Part shown: positions 27,401-36,632 of the stretch, one piece after another | Layout: every line of letters begins with the position of its first letter | How positions within the stretch are numbered: the stretch's first letter is position 1 | Source: DATKMP01 sp963790045 | Lineage (GTDB): Bacteria; Bacteroidota; Ignavibacteria; UBA10030 | Reading direction: 5' to 3' | Assembly: GCA_963790045.1 (NCBI GenBank) | Contig: CAWBMS010000008.1 | Location: 310,001 to 374,000, forward strand | Length of the DNA: 64,000 bases | Notes under the pieces: generated by a model | The model's input: only the letters and a program-made list of their open reading frames with translations | The model's database searches: none | Told to the model about the DNA's origin: nothing | Program-made: the position numbers and the translations under genes

Positions 27401-28957
27401 CTATATTACAAATTCCATGGTGTTATAGCCAAGATCGTGTAAGTTTTCCTCTGACGTATCCTCGGTGTCATTATAGAATGAACGCTTCAATTTTTGCCCT
27501 TGTGTCTCTGAACGTCCATCGGATGTTCCAAGTCCCGTTTGATTGCTGGCGACAATCTCGATGTGCTGCATATCGACACCGCGTGCGCTCAAATTCTCCC
27601 GCAACTGCCCGATGTTCGCTTCTAACATTGTTTTCGTTGTAGGATTCGAAACTTCGATTTGCGTATTGACTTTGCCGTCATCGACTTTCACTTTCACAAA
27701 CATTTCACCCAGCGATTCCGGTTGAAGTAAAATTTTCATCTGGGAAGAATTTTCATGCACCTGCATCACAACAGAACTTACGACTTGATCAAGAAGTGCA
27801 TCAGGCATTTTTGTCAAACCGGCTGCCGAATCCTGGCTTGTGCTGGCTGCATGAACACCGCTCATCGTTTGATCCGTATGGGTCGTTGAAATTCCATTCG
27901 ATGATACAGAGCTGTGAAGCACCGACGTTGTTGTCGGTTGACCTTCTGTCTGCGTTTTCAAAATTTCATTCCAGGTGGAAGATGTTGATGGAGATTCCGT
28001 CGCCGTCACCGATGCGTCGTGGCTATCTGTCTTCTCATCCGATTTCTGTGATGTTGATTTCCCTTGCGAATTCAATGATCCTTGTGACGCAGCTTGTGCA
28101 TTGGTTACCGTTGTCTGCGTCTCTTGAAGAACTGCCGATTTATTTTCTGTGCTGACAGATGTTTCACTAGATTTTTTCTCTGTGGATTTTTGAGCATCAG
28201 AAACATGCTGTTCCTTTACCGGCTTCATAAAACTTATTAAAACACTATTCGCTGCGGCAACAATATCTATCGAAGATGGAGCAATCGTTGTTGTTTCACT
28301 AGTTGAAATCTCTGCTGCTATTTCTTTAACATTTTGAGAGACACTATCAGATGATGTTTTTATTTTTTTTGAATGCAGCACTGTATTCGCCGTTAAGTTC
28401 ACCAACTCGCCATTCGTCGGTATCGCTTGTGCTGTCGTACTCATAACCGGAGAAATAATTTTATCCGATTCTTTTGATATTGCAATCGCATTGGTTTGTG
28501 TCGTAAAGAGTTTTGGACTACCGCCATCCAATGTCGTATTGGTATTCTGCATCGTGCGCATAAGAGATGCGATATCTTCCGATGCTGTAGCGGTGGAAGC
28601 CAACGGCATATTGTGAGATTCTCCCTGAACCGTCAATGCGGCAGCAGCCACATTCTTCTGCGGAGCATTTGTTTTTTCTGATGTCGAATCCGTTTTGGCG
28701 TTTGGTGTTTCGGATTGGAGCGCAGCGATCTCTCCGAAGAAACTCATCGTGGGTTCTAATGCCTCACCCGATTTCGCTTGTGAATTTACGGCAGACAACT
28801 TAACCTGTGTTGGCGTATTACATTGCTGCAACAACATCAGTAAAAATAAAGCAGGTGTCGATGCTGTTGTCGAACTGCCCGTCACACTCCCCTTGCCGGT
28901 CTCTTCTGTCGATTTTACACCGATAGGATTTTTCATGGTCGTTGCTGAAACTTTCAT
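27401..28957 (-). CDS. fliK: Flagellar hook-length control protein FliK
   Basis: FliK is the secreted molecular ruler that triggers the FlhB switch. The intact ~518-residue product is mostly a Ser/Thr/Gln-rich low-complexity region, followed near the C-terminus by MKILLQPESLGEMFVKVKVD, DGKVNTQIEVSNPTTKTMLE and ANIGQLRENLSARGVDMQHI. This is the FliK C-terminal LxPxxLGxVxVxL...LxxxLxxxGL domain. The ATG at 28957 has GGGAG seven bases upstream; earlier in-frame codons lie in the end of the motE-like gene. Position between motE/fliJ and flgD is standard. Confidence 0.92.
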   Translation of the reverse strand: MKVSATTMKNPIGVKSTEETGKGSVTGSSTTASTPALFLLMLLQQCNTPTQVKLSAVNSQAKSGEALEPTMSFFGEIAALQSETPNAKTDSTSEKTNAPQKNVAAAALTVQGESHNMPLASTATASEDIASLMRTMQNTNTTLDGGSPKLFTTQTNAIAISKESDKIISPVMSTTAQAIPTNGELVNLTANTVLHSKKIKTSSDSVSQNVKEIAAEISTSETTTIAPSSIDIVAAANSVLISFMKPVKEQHVSDAQKSTEKKSSETSVSTENKSAVLQETQTTVTNAQAASQGSLNSQGKSTSQKSDEKTDSHDASVTATESPSTSSTWNEILKTQTEGQPTTTSVLHSSVSSNGISTTHTDQTMSGVHAASTSQDSAAGLTKMPDALLDQVVSSVVMQVHENSSQMKILLQPESLGEMFVKVKVDDGKVNTQIEVSNPTTKTMLEANIGQLRENLSARGVDMQHIEIVASNQTGLGTSDGRSETQGQKLKRSFYNDTEDTSEENLHDLGYNTMEFVI

Positions 28958-28968
28958 GGTCACTCCCT

Positions 28969-29485
28969 TCAATTCATTAATCGCGCTGCACGCCGCGGTT
29001 CTAACATGCCTAAAATTTTACTGGCTTGACGAGCTTTCACATTTAATAAAATAGCTTTCACATCTTCATCTTTCATGTTCGGCAAGTACTTTCGCCGCTT
29101 CTTCTGCATTCATCGATTCCACTAACTTTGTAAATTGCGCACGACGATGTGCCTTTGCACTATCTACAACGGCCGTTTGCCGATGTTCTTTCTGTTCCAT
29201 CGCCACAACCTTTTTTTGTTGTGCTTCCATCTGAATTCGCATGGCTTTTACGGTATCTTCCCATGCAATGGCTACCGAATCTTTCTTGATATTAACAGAT
29301 TGTACGTGTACCATATCTTTTGTATCAAGCGTGCGTACGGCTTGTGTGCTATCATTTGTAATTTTTGGTTTTTGATCGTTCGAAGAAAATAAATCTGGTT
29401 TAAAGTACGCCAGACCGACGCCCACACCGATTGCCAGCAGTGTGGTCACTCCAAACAAAACAATATAAGGCATCATCTGTTTCAT
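28969..29485 (-). CDS. MotE-like flagellar protein (membrane helix, coiled coil, MgtE-N-like domain), one frameshift
   Basis: Single N-terminal membrane helix (MPYIVLFGVTTLLAIGVGVG), periplasmic coiled coil rich in Gln/Lys/Glu, and a C-terminal MgtE-N-like module: FTKLVESMNAEEAAKVLPN, then MKDEDVKAILLNVKARQASK and ILGMLEPRRAARLMN. One extra T near 29083-29089 (AAAGTACTTGCC) splits the module; removing it restores AAKVLPNMKDEDVK. Repaired length is ~171 residues. Proteins of this type sit next to fliJ and fliK in many genomes, and MotE has been linked to MotC/motor assembly. Family assignment is fair; exact function is inferred. Confidence 0.77.
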
Positions 29486-29488
29486 AAA

Positions 29489-29923
29489 TTATTTTGCTCT
29501 ATGGGCACGTTGTGCAAGGATGTCCATCATACGCTGCTCTTTCTTATCCCGTTCTTTTGCCAAACGAGTTTGATATTTATCTTCTAAATTTTCAACCACT
29601 TCTTTTGCTTGTTTTCGTTCAACGACTTCACCGGTTTTATTTACTTCTTGGTGTTGAATGGTTTTTATTTTTTCTTGTTGTGTTTGCATATCACGTGTTA
29701 ACGAACGGATAAACGCCCTGCTGGTTTGAACATCTTGGGCGTTTGTTTTATCCACATTGTCTGATCCATTCATTTCAGCATTCCTCCGGTCATCAAGATC
29801 GGACAACGTTTGTTCTTCAACTACTTTTTGATTGCGAATCTGCGATAATTCTTCTTGTGCTTTTTTCTCTTGGTACTTGCGTACCTTCAGCAGCGTTCCA
29901 AATCGCAAATGCGACACATTCAT
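29489..29923 (-). CDS. fliJ: Flagellar export protein FliJ
   Basis: FliJ is a small coiled-coil export component that links the FliI ATPase to FlhA. From MNVSHLRFGTLLKVRKYQEK the product (~144 residues) is an almost continuous charged coiled coil, with the FliJ-type start FxxLLxxRxYxExxAQEEL and KYQTRLAKERDKKEQRMMDI near the end. The ATG at 29923 is favoured because GGAG lies nine bases upstream; an ATG at 29938 is possible. It follows fliI, as usual. Confidence 0.87.
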   Translation of the reverse strand: MNVSHLRFGTLLKVRKYQEKKAQEELSQIRNQKVVEEQTLSDLDDRRNAEMNGSDNVDKTNAQDVQTSRAFIRSLTRDMQTQQEKIKTIQHQEVNKTGEVVERKQAKEVVENLEDKYQTRLAKERDKKEQRMMDILAQRAHRAK

Positions 29924-29956
29924 ATCCATCGACTCCATGTCTATCTACCACTTAAA

Positions 29957-31384
29957 TCAATGATGCACATTTTCATCCTGAACCACTTCAGTCAACCGTT
30001 TGAGACTGTCATCATACGCGGCACGTTCATCAGGCGATTGTTTTAAAAAACTGCGAATCGCTTCAATCTTGCTAATAGCACGATCAATACGCGGATTGCT
30101 TCCTTTGACATACGCACCGATGTTAATCAAATCTTCTGCTTCGCGATAGGTAGCAAGAATATCCAGAATTTTTTGCGCTGCCTTCCGATGTTCTGCCGTT
30201 GTAATAGCAGGCATCACACGGCTGATACTTTCTAAAACTTCTACCGCAGGATAATGTCCCGATGCTGCAAGCCGTCGGGATAAAACGATGTGGCCATCGA
30301 GAATCGAGCGAACGGCATCGGCAACCGGTTCTGTCATATCATCGCCTTCCACCAACACCGTGTACATTCCGGTGATGCTTCCATCTTTCGAATAGCCGGC
30401 TCGTTCCAACAACTTTGGCAGCATCGCAAACACCGACGGCGTGTAACCTTTCGTGGTCGGCGGTTCGCCGATAGCAAGTCCCACTTCACGCTGTGCCATC
30501 GCCAGTCGTGTTACAGAATCCATCATCAACATCACATCGAGGCCTTTATCGCGAAAATATTCTGCAATGCTCGTTGCCATGAATCCGGCTTTGATGCGAA
30601 TAAGAGCCGCTTGATCGCTTGTTGCAACAACGACAACAGAACGTTTCAATCCTTCATGTCCAAGTTGTTCATCGATAAATTCTCCCACTTCTCTTCCACG
30701 TTCGCCGACAAGCGCAATCACATTTACGTCCGCGCTGGTATCACGCGCAATCATGCCCAGCGTTACACTTTTTCCAACGCCGCTTCCCGCAAAAATACCG
30801 ATACGCTGTCCTTTGCCGCACGTAAGAATTGAATCGATGGAACGAATGCCCGTCGATATTGGTTTGTCAATTCGCCGGCGTTCTAACGGATTGGGGGGAG
30901 CATGATAGATGGAACGAACTTCTTCGGTTTCCAACGGACCTTTGCCATCTATGGGACGACCAAGGCCATCGATGACGCGACCCAAGAGTTTATCTCCGAC
31001 ATGCACAGAAAGCGTATGGCCAGTTGCAACAATCTCGCTGCCCGGACTAACTTCGCTTGCATCACCTAACACCATCGAAAGCACACGATTATTTCGGAAG
31101 CCGACAACTTCTGAAGAACACACATCCTGCCCATCACGAGATTTCACCACACATACTTCACCTAACTTACAATTGGGGCCAACCGATTCGATGACCAATC
31201 CAATAACCTGCGTAACACGGCCGTTGACTTTTATTAAATCCGCCTTTTTAATTTTCGATGTATAAGAATCGAGGTTTCGTAACAGAGAATGAATCATAAC
31301 TTCTTTTCTTATCGCGAAAACATCTGGCGATGACTCTATTACCGGCGATTTATTGATCATATTGGTTTGTACGGCTTGCATCAT
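29957..31384 (-). CDS. fliI: Flagellum-specific ATPase FliI
   Basis: FliI is the hexameric export ATPase. The intact product of up to 475 residues carries GRVTQVIGLVIESVGPNCKL, KLLGRVIDGLGRPIDGKGPL, the Walker A loop FAGSGVGKSVTLG, ALVGERGREVGEFI, the Walker B strand DVMLMMDSVTRLAMAQREVG and IGEPPTTKGYTPSVFAMLPK. All are hallmarks of the FliI/YscN family. The N-terminal start is uncertain: MIHSLLRNLDSYTSKIKK (ATG at 31297, with AGAAAAGAAG upstream) would give a family-like length, the outer ATG a 29-residue extension. Confidence 0.96.
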   Translation of the reverse strand: MMQAVQTNMINKSPVIESSPDVFAIRKEVMIHSLLRNLDSYTSKIKKADLIKVNGRVTQVIGLVIESVGPNCKLGEVCVVKSRDGQDVCSSEVVGFRNNRVLSMVLGDASEVSPGSEIVATGHTLSVHVGDKLLGRVIDGLGRPIDGKGPLETEEVRSIYHAPPNPLERRRIDKPISTGIRSIDSILTCGKGQRIGIFAGSGVGKSVTLGMIARDTSADVNVIALVGERGREVGEFIDEQLGHEGLKRSVVVVATSDQAALIRIKAGFMATSIAEYFRDKGLDVMLMMDSVTRLAMAQREVGLAIGEPPTTKGYTPSVFAMLPKLLERAGYSKDGSITGMYTVLVEGDDMTEPVADAVRSILDGHIVLSRRLAASGHYPAVEVLESISRVMPAITTAEHRKAAQKILDILATYREAEDLINIGAYVKGSNPRIDRAISKIEAIRSFLKQSPDERAAYDDSLKRLTEVVQDENVHH

Positions 31385-31389
31385 TTTTA

Positions 31390-32144
31390 CTATTTAAAAA
31401 GAGCACGCGCTTCCGTTAAAAGCTCTGCCATTTTTTTCGTTTGTGTTTCGACTGTCGCATCAACACTGCCGGATTCGCTTTCCAAAATACAACCGCCACG
31501 GCTCACAGATTCGTCAGGTTCAACAACGATATCTCGCACTGAATCCACATGAGCGAGTAATTCGGCACGCGATTGCCGTACAATTTTTTCATCATCCGGA
31601 TGAAGACGCAACTTCAAATGTTCAGCGCCGGTGATTCGTTTCAATCCTTCACGAATTTGATTCAGAATAATTCGATCATCATTTTGGACTTCTTTTTTTA
31701 CCACTCGTTCTGCTGCCGCAAGAGATAAGGTAACGACAACATTTTCTACGCTGGCGCTAAATTGATTTCCATGCACTTTGTACTCGCAGTAATCACTTGA
31801 TTCATCTGTTCATACTGTGGTTTTATTGCTCGCTGACAGTCTTCTTGCAAACGGATAGCGTATTGTTTTTCACAATCTTTCATGGCTTGCGCATATCCTT
31901 GCTCGTAGCTTTCTTTTTGCGCTGCCGCAACCACGGCAGTCATATCCTGCCATTGGGGTTGCGAAGAACCTTTTTCACCATCATGTCCTTGCTCGGCTAA
32001 CTGATCTTCTTTCTCTGCAAGCAACACCGGTTCTTCCTCTTCAATTAGAATTGTATCCAATTGTGGAAACGGTTCTCTTCGGCGTTCTGTGCGATGCGGT
32101 ACGATCCGAATTGCCGACGTTTTTAATTTCAGGACGTTAGACAA
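31390..32144 (-). CDS. fliH: Flagellar assembly protein FliH, one frameshift
   Basis: FliH regulates FliI and binds the C-ring. The start (TTG at 32144) lies seven bases after AAGGAGG and inside the fliG 3' end, giving LSNVLKLKTSAIRIVPHRTE. The middle is acidic, then VAAAQKESYEQGYAQAMKDC is the FliH AxxxGxxxG-type helix. After a one-base gap near 31779-31787 (GCGAGTACAAAG) the frame continues VHGNQFSASVENVVVTLSLA and AAERVVKKEVQ, DDRIILNQIREGLKRITGAE, LKLRLHPDD, then GGCILESESGSVDATVETQT, the conserved FliH/YscL C-terminal domain. Repaired length is ~251 residues. Confidence 0.85.
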
Positions 32145-33160
32145 AGACTTCCTCCTTGCCGCCGCGGCCGGCAACAACAATTTCGCCGGCGTCTTCCAAT
32201 TGTTTTACAATCTCAACAATACGAGTTTGTGCTGCTTCGACTTCTTTCAGCCGGACAGGGCCCATATACTGTAATTCTTCTTGCAGTAATTCCCGTGCGC
32301 GTTCAGACATATTTTTCAAAATTCTCTCTTTGAGTTTATCATCGGCAACCTTTAACGACATCGCAAGATCTTTTTTATCCACTTCACGGAGCAGCCGTTG
32401 AATGCCTTTATCATCCACGAACACTAAGTCTTCAAACAAGAACATTAGACGTTTTACTTCGGAAGCAAGATTGGCATCACGTTTCTCTAATTCTTCCATG
32501 ATTTTTTTTGCTTCAACCGTTGTACAGCGATTCAAGACTGCCGCAACTGATTTGGTACCGCCTAACGTCACTCATGCTCTGGCTAATTTCTGCTTCAGCG
32601 ACTTCTTCCAACACGCCTTCCATTTCACTAATGAGCGATGGAGCAATTTTCCCAAGTGTCGCAATACGAAAGGTCACGTCATTTCGCAGCTCTTCTGGAA
32701 ACTCCGACAGCACTTGTGCTGTCAAATCAGCGGTGATGTTGGAAAGAATGAGTGCAACGGTTTGCGGATGTTCTTTTTGTAAAAAGCTTGCAAGCTGACG
32801 TGGATCTGCTTTCTTCAATGTATCGAATCCAGTGACATGCGAAAGCAATTTCACTTTTTCAATAATATCTGATGCCTTGGTAAATCCCAGGGTTTGTTCA
32901 AGTAATTGCTGCGCGTATTCAATACCGCCTTGAATGACATACTGCTGTGCGACAATCAATTGATGGAATTCATCGGTCACCTGTTCAATGACGTGCGCTT
33001 TGATACCTTTCACGTTAGCGATCTCAAGCGTCACCGCTTCTAATTCATCCTGTGAAAACTTGCGCATGACTCTGGTTGCCGTTTCGACATCCATCGAAAG
33101 GAGCAACAGTGCTGCTTTTTGCTTTCCAGTTAATTCTTGTTCTGCATTCCGTGACACCAC
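32137..33160 (-). CDS. fliG: Flagellar motor switch protein FliG, one frameshift
   Basis: FliG couples stator force to the rotor. LTGKQKAALLLLSMDVETAT, GFDTLKKADPRQLASFLQKE and HPQTVALILSNITADLTAQV are the N and middle domains (EHPQ motif present). After a one-base insertion near 32569-32574 (GCATGAGTGACG) the frame continues TLGGTKSVAAVLNRCTTVEA, IRRLMFVFxD-like VKRLMFLFEDLVFVDDKGIQ, RLLREVDKKDLAMSLKVADD and LKERILKNMSERARELLQEE, the torque-generating C-terminal domain. Repaired length is ~340 residues. The GTG start has GGAGGA upstream and follows the fliF stop closely. Confidence 0.93.
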
Positions 33161-33161
33161 G

Positions 33162-34719
33162 TTAATCCTCCGCTAACCACACTTTTAAAAGACGAACTGC
33201 ATCATCCGGTTTTTCTTTCATATAATCGGAAATCCGTTTGCGTTTTTCTTCCCGCAATAACGCCTCTTCAGAAATTTCTTCTTCAGCAGCGGGAAGCGAA
33301 ATATTTGTCTTTCTGTGCGGTAGCGCTCCCGCAACTGTTTGTTTTTGATCTGTGACAAATGTCTCTTCATACTCCGGCATCGAATTTACACGTGTCCGAA
33401 CTCGATTCAAGAGTGAACGAATAATCAGCACCGCTGCCAGCATAGCAATAACTAAAAATATTTTTTCTGCAAGGTTGTACCAATCTGACCATGGTGTATT
33501 TTTATAAACAAAATCACCTTCATCTGCCGGCTGCCCGAATTGCATATTCACTACGGATACTTCATCTCCGCGCTGCGCATTGAACCCAACTGCCCGTTTA
33601 ACGATCTCCGACAGTTGATCCATTTCTTCTTGTTTCCGCGGAGTATAGTTCACAGTTTTCTGTCCGTTCGTCTCGACAGTTTTTTGTACTCCATTGATCA
33701 TCGCAGCAATAGACAATCGTTTGACAGCGCCGACATCTTCGACAATATGTTCGACTGTTTTATTCACTTCATAATTGGTTACTGTGTTGTTGCGGCTGCC
33801 TGCCGGTGCTGAATCGGAGGTCGGAGTTTTTTCTTCCGTTATCTGTTCGCTGCGGATCGCAGTTTTATCGGGGTCATATTCTTCCATCGTGCGTTCCACT
33901 TGCCGAAAATCCAGATCGGCACTTACTTGCACAAGAGCATTTCCCATACCGACAGCACTTTCCAGCATCGATTTGTACTTTGGAACTGAGATATGATTCT
34001 ACTTTTTGCTGTACTTCGTATTGAGTCGAACTTAACGCAGACAATGAATTTGGCTTGGAGCTTTCCGACAATAGCACACCGCGGGAATCGACGATTGTAA
34101 CATTAGGCGCATCCAACCCTTCTACACTGCTGGCAACGAGATGGGCAATTCCTTGAATCACATTTTGCTTGAGCGGCTTTCCGGTTTTCAATTTCAAAAC
34201 AATCGAGGCGGTTGCAGGACGTTCATCTTCTTTGAATAATGCTTTCTCCGGCACAACAATGTGTACGCGTGCAGCTTCCACTTCGTCCAATTGTAAAATG
34301 GTACGGGCAAGTTCTCCTTCAAGAGCACGGCGATAATTAATTTTCTGTACAAAATCGGAAACACCAAGATTGGTACGATCAAATATTTCATAACCGATCA
34401 CGCTGGATTGCGGCAATCCCTCTCCTGCAAACGACAACCGCAGATCATAAATCTGCTGCTTCGGCACTTGAATCGTTTTGCCGTCATCTTCCAACACATA
34501 CGGTACATTGCGTTCTTTTAACTTATCGACAATTTTAGATGCATCTTGTGGATTCAAATTACTGAACAATGTTCCGTAACTCGGTTTGTTGAGTACTGTC
34601 ACAAGCACAAGAATGAGCGCTATGGCACTTACAACAACAACGCCCATCATAATCCGTTGTTTTTGCGTCATCCGCTGGAACACACGAGTGAATTGATTTA
34701 TTGCATTTACTTCAGCCAT
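33162..34719 (-). CDS. fliF: Flagellar MS-ring protein FliF, one frameshift
   Basis: FliF forms the MS ring in the inner membrane. The N-terminal membrane helix (IMMGVVVVSAIALILVLVTV), LFSNLNPQDASKIVDKLKER, YRRALEGELARTILQLDEVE and VPEKALFKEDERPATASIVL are typical. One extra A near 33969-33976 (AAAGTACAAATCG) splits the gene. Beyond it come MLESAVGMGNALVQVSADLD, FRQVERTMEEYDPDKTAIRS, the second membrane helix (IFLVIAMLAAVLIIRSLLN) and the FliG-binding tail (KPDDAVRLLKVWLAED). Repaired length is ~518 residues. Confidence 0.94.
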
Positions 34720-34721
34720 CG

Positions 34722-35039
34722 TTAAACCTGAATTCTCATAAGTTCGCGATACGTATCAATTGCTTTATTTCGTACTTCCATTAATAAATCGAAACTGGTG
34801 CGTGCTTTTTCCACAGCGACCATCACTTCATGCAAATCCGTCGCCTCGCCGCGCACCATACTATCCATCGCTTTGCCTGCTTCGTTCTGCAGTGAATTCA
34901 CATCCGTCACTGCTTGCGATAACATCGTACCAAAAGAGTCGTTCGTGTTTTGCAACGCTTTATTGATCTGATTTCCATTGACAGGAGAATCAATATTCGG
35001 CAGCAATGCTAACCCTTGGGAAATTTTCATGTTCATCAT
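34722..35039 (-). CDS. fliE: Flagellar hook-basal body protein FliE
   Basis: FliE is the MS-ring/rod adaptor. The intact 105-residue product ends in the conserved block SFGTMLSQAVTDVNSLQNEA, GEATDLHEVMVAVEKARTSF and DLLMEVRNKAIDTYRELMRI QV, in which DLHxVMxAxxKAxxSFxLxxxVRNKxxxAYxEIMRMxV is the FliE signature. It overlaps the preceding 95-residue gene by 4 bases and lies directly before fliF. Confidence 0.97.
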   Translation of the reverse strand: MMNMKISQGLALLPNIDSPVNGNQINKALQNTNDSFGTMLSQAVTDVNSLQNEAGKAMDSMVRGEATDLHEVMVAVEKARTSFDLLMEVRNKAIDTYRELMRIQV

Positions 35040-35323
35040 CCTTTACGATCGACTACGGAACCCATCGTTGCCATCATGCGTTCTCCATCGCGCCGATAAG
35101 TTTGATAGGAACGGATTTCTTGCGTTGAATCCGGATAAAGTTGTTCGAAAAAGTTTTGTTCATTTTTTGAAAGCACCGCGTCTTGATCGTCTTGTCGTTT
35201 ATTCTGCGATTCAATCTTGCCGGTGCTTGCCGGTTCCAAGGATGGAAATTGTTTTAACGCCGCAGTATCCTTTGTGTTCGGCGTATAGGTCGTAATTCGT
35301 ATTCCATGAACACCATTCATCAT
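35036..35323 (-). CDS. Small unknown protein between flgC and fliE
   Basis: A 95-residue hydrophilic protein with no family I recognise. It shows TYTPNTKDTAALKQFPSLEP in a likely disordered N-terminus and FFEQLYPDSTQEIRSYQTYR in a more ordered C-terminus ending in a basic tail. It overlaps flgC by one base and fliE by four, so it is co-translated with the rod genes. Soluble with no signal peptide, it could be an exported rod component or a chaperone, but that is position-based inference only. Confidence 0.65.
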   Translation of the reverse strand: MMNGVHGIRITTYTPNTKDTAALKQFPSLEPASTGKIESQNKRQDDQDAVLSKNEQNFFEQLYPDSTQEIRSYQTYRRDGERMMATMGSVVDRKG

Positions 35324-35817
35324 TATATCTCCAAGGCATCTTTTGCAATAGACTTTGCGGCATTGGCGGCAGTGACATTCGCTTCGTACGCCCTTGATGC
35401 CGTAACCATATCGACCATTTCTGTCACAATGTTCACATTCGGCATTTGCACATAACCGTTTGCATTGGCATCGGGATTGGTAGGATCGTAAACCGTTTTA
35501 AACGGCGATTGATCTTCTGCTTCTTTCGAAACGACACCGCCGGGAATAACTTCTTGTGACGTGCCTTCTTCACCGGTCGCAATATGATTTGCATCGGTTG
35601 TCGCCAATATACTGTTGGAAGATTGCAGCACACGTGAAAATGTTTGTTGAGCGCCTGCTTTCTGTGTTACAATTTTTCTTCGGTACGGCTGCCCGTTTTT
35701 TGTTTTCGTCGTTTCGATGTTTGCCATATTGCTGGCAATGGCATTCATACGTTTACGCTGCGCTGTTAATCCTTGCGCGCTGATATTTAATCCGGCAAAA
35801 AGTTTATCTACTTTCAT
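35323..35817 (-). CDS. flgC: Flagellar proximal rod protein FlgC
   Basis: FlgC is a proximal rod subunit. The intact 164-residue product begins VDKLFAGLNISAQGLTAQRK, RMNAIASNMANIETTKTKNG and QPYRRKIV, and ends GYVQMPNVNIVTEMVDMVTA, SRAYEANVTAANAAKSIAKD. The YVxxPNVNxxxEMVDMxxASRAYEANV motif identifies FlgC. It overlaps flgB by 4 bases. Confidence 0.97.
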   Translation of the reverse strand: MKVDKLFAGLNISAQGLTAQRKRMNAIASNMANIETTKTKNGQPYRRKIVTQKAGAQQTFSRVLQSSNSILATTDANHIATGEEGTSQEVIPGGVVSKEAEDQSPFKTVYDPTNPDANANGYVQMPNVNIVTEMVDMVTASRAYEANVTAANAAKSIAKDALEI

Positions 35818-36236
35818 GTTGATTGCCCTTTGATACTTTTTTCAATCGCCCGAAATGTTTCTGCCATCATTCGCGAGGCATATTTAAAACGATACTGCGT
35901 TTCGGCCATATCACTCATTTCATGGTCGATGTCCACATCGTTCACTCCGCTTGCATACGGATCATCAGTACTTGCACCCGTGGATGCTGCATCCACTACG
36001 GAGACTCCATTTGCAGTAGATTCAGATGGGACAATGTGATTTTTATCGGTTGTGGAAAGTTGGACGGCGGGAGATTGGCTTGCACTCTGCAGTTCTTCTT
36101 GAAACGTAACCGCTTGTGCTCGATAGCCAACGGTATCGATGTTCGCAATATTTGCTGCTGTTGTTTTTTGGCGTAACGTATAAGCGTTCAGTGCCTTACT
36201 TAAAAGCGGTATCGTTGTCGAATCAAAAAGCTTCAT
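35814..36236 (-). CDS. flgB: Flagellar proximal rod protein FlgB
   Basis: FlgB is the innermost proximal rod subunit. The intact 140-residue product has LLSKALNAYTLRQKTTAANI, ANIDTVGYRAQAVTFQEELQ and a C-terminal NDVDIDHEMSDMAETQYRFK, YASRMMAETFRAIEKSIKGQ, the standard FlgB arrangement. It is the first gene of the flgB-to-flgE operon, 29 bases downstream of a sigma-54 promoter. Confidence 0.96.
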   Translation of the reverse strand: MKLFDSTTIPLLSKALNAYTLRQKTTAANIANIDTVGYRAQAVTFQEELQSASQSPAVQLSTTDKNHIVPSESTANGVSVVDAASTGASTDDPYASGVNDVDIDHEMSDMAETQYRFKYASRMMAETFRAIEKSIKGQST

Positions 36237-36265
36237 ATTTTTTCTGCATTCTCAGGAAAAAAGGT

Positions 36266-36281
36266 TGCAAGGAAAGTGCCA
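36266..36281 (-). promoter_or_regulatory. Sigma-54 promoter upstream of flgB
   Basis: Minus-strand TGGCACTTTCCTTGCA is an excellent match to the -24 (TGGCAC) and -12 (TTGCA) elements, with GG-N10-GC spacing. It lies 29 bases upstream of the flgB start. It is expected to drive flgB-C-fliE-F-G-H-I-J-K-flgD-flgE and to need an NtrC-family activator; one is encoded at 50.9-52.3 kb. Confidence 0.85.
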
Positions 36282-36354
36282 GAATAAATTGTGAAAAAGA
36301 AAAGCGTATTGAGATTATCGGAAAAAAGAATGGCGAATGAGCTACAAGTGGTGT

Positions 36355-36621
36355 TTAATCACCATCATATTCAATTTTTACATCGGTGTGCCTACCGCAA
36401 GGACAACGAAATTCAATGGATTCTATTTTTTCACCCGATTGGTGTATGATTACTTCCGGCTCTTGATTTTGAGATACTGCATCTTTAGATGTATCGATGC
36501 CCAACGGTGCAGTATTCACCGCCTTCACAATATTTCCTTTTTTAATCGGCGGCGGCAATTGCGAACATCCCTGCATATTCAATTCAATAAAAGAATCGGT
36601 ATGTTCCTCTATCAATCCCAT
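36355..36621 (-). CDS. Small CPCG-motif protein downstream of cheB
   Basis: An 88-residue protein with a polar N-terminal region (NMQGCSQLPPPIKKGNIVKA) and a compact C-terminus, IESIEFRCPCGRHTDVKIEY DGD, in which CPCGRH resembles half of a zinc-binding site. No family is recognised. It follows cheB by about 11 bases, at the end of the chemotaxis operon and 119 bases before flgB. Metal binding is an inference from CPC...H and is not proven; two other small Cys-rich proteins lie next to cheW. Confidence 0.6.
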   Translation of the reverse strand: MGLIEEHTDSFIELNMQGCSQLPPPIKKGNIVKAVNTAPLGIDTSKDAVSQNQEPEVIIHQSGEKIESIEFRCPCGRHTDVKIEYDGD

Positions 36622-36632
36622 AATTTTTTATT

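Noticed and set aside
36315..36322. Minus-strand TCCGATAA upstream of flgB
   Set aside because: The -35 position reads CTCA, not TAAA; the nearby sigma-54 site explains the promoter better.
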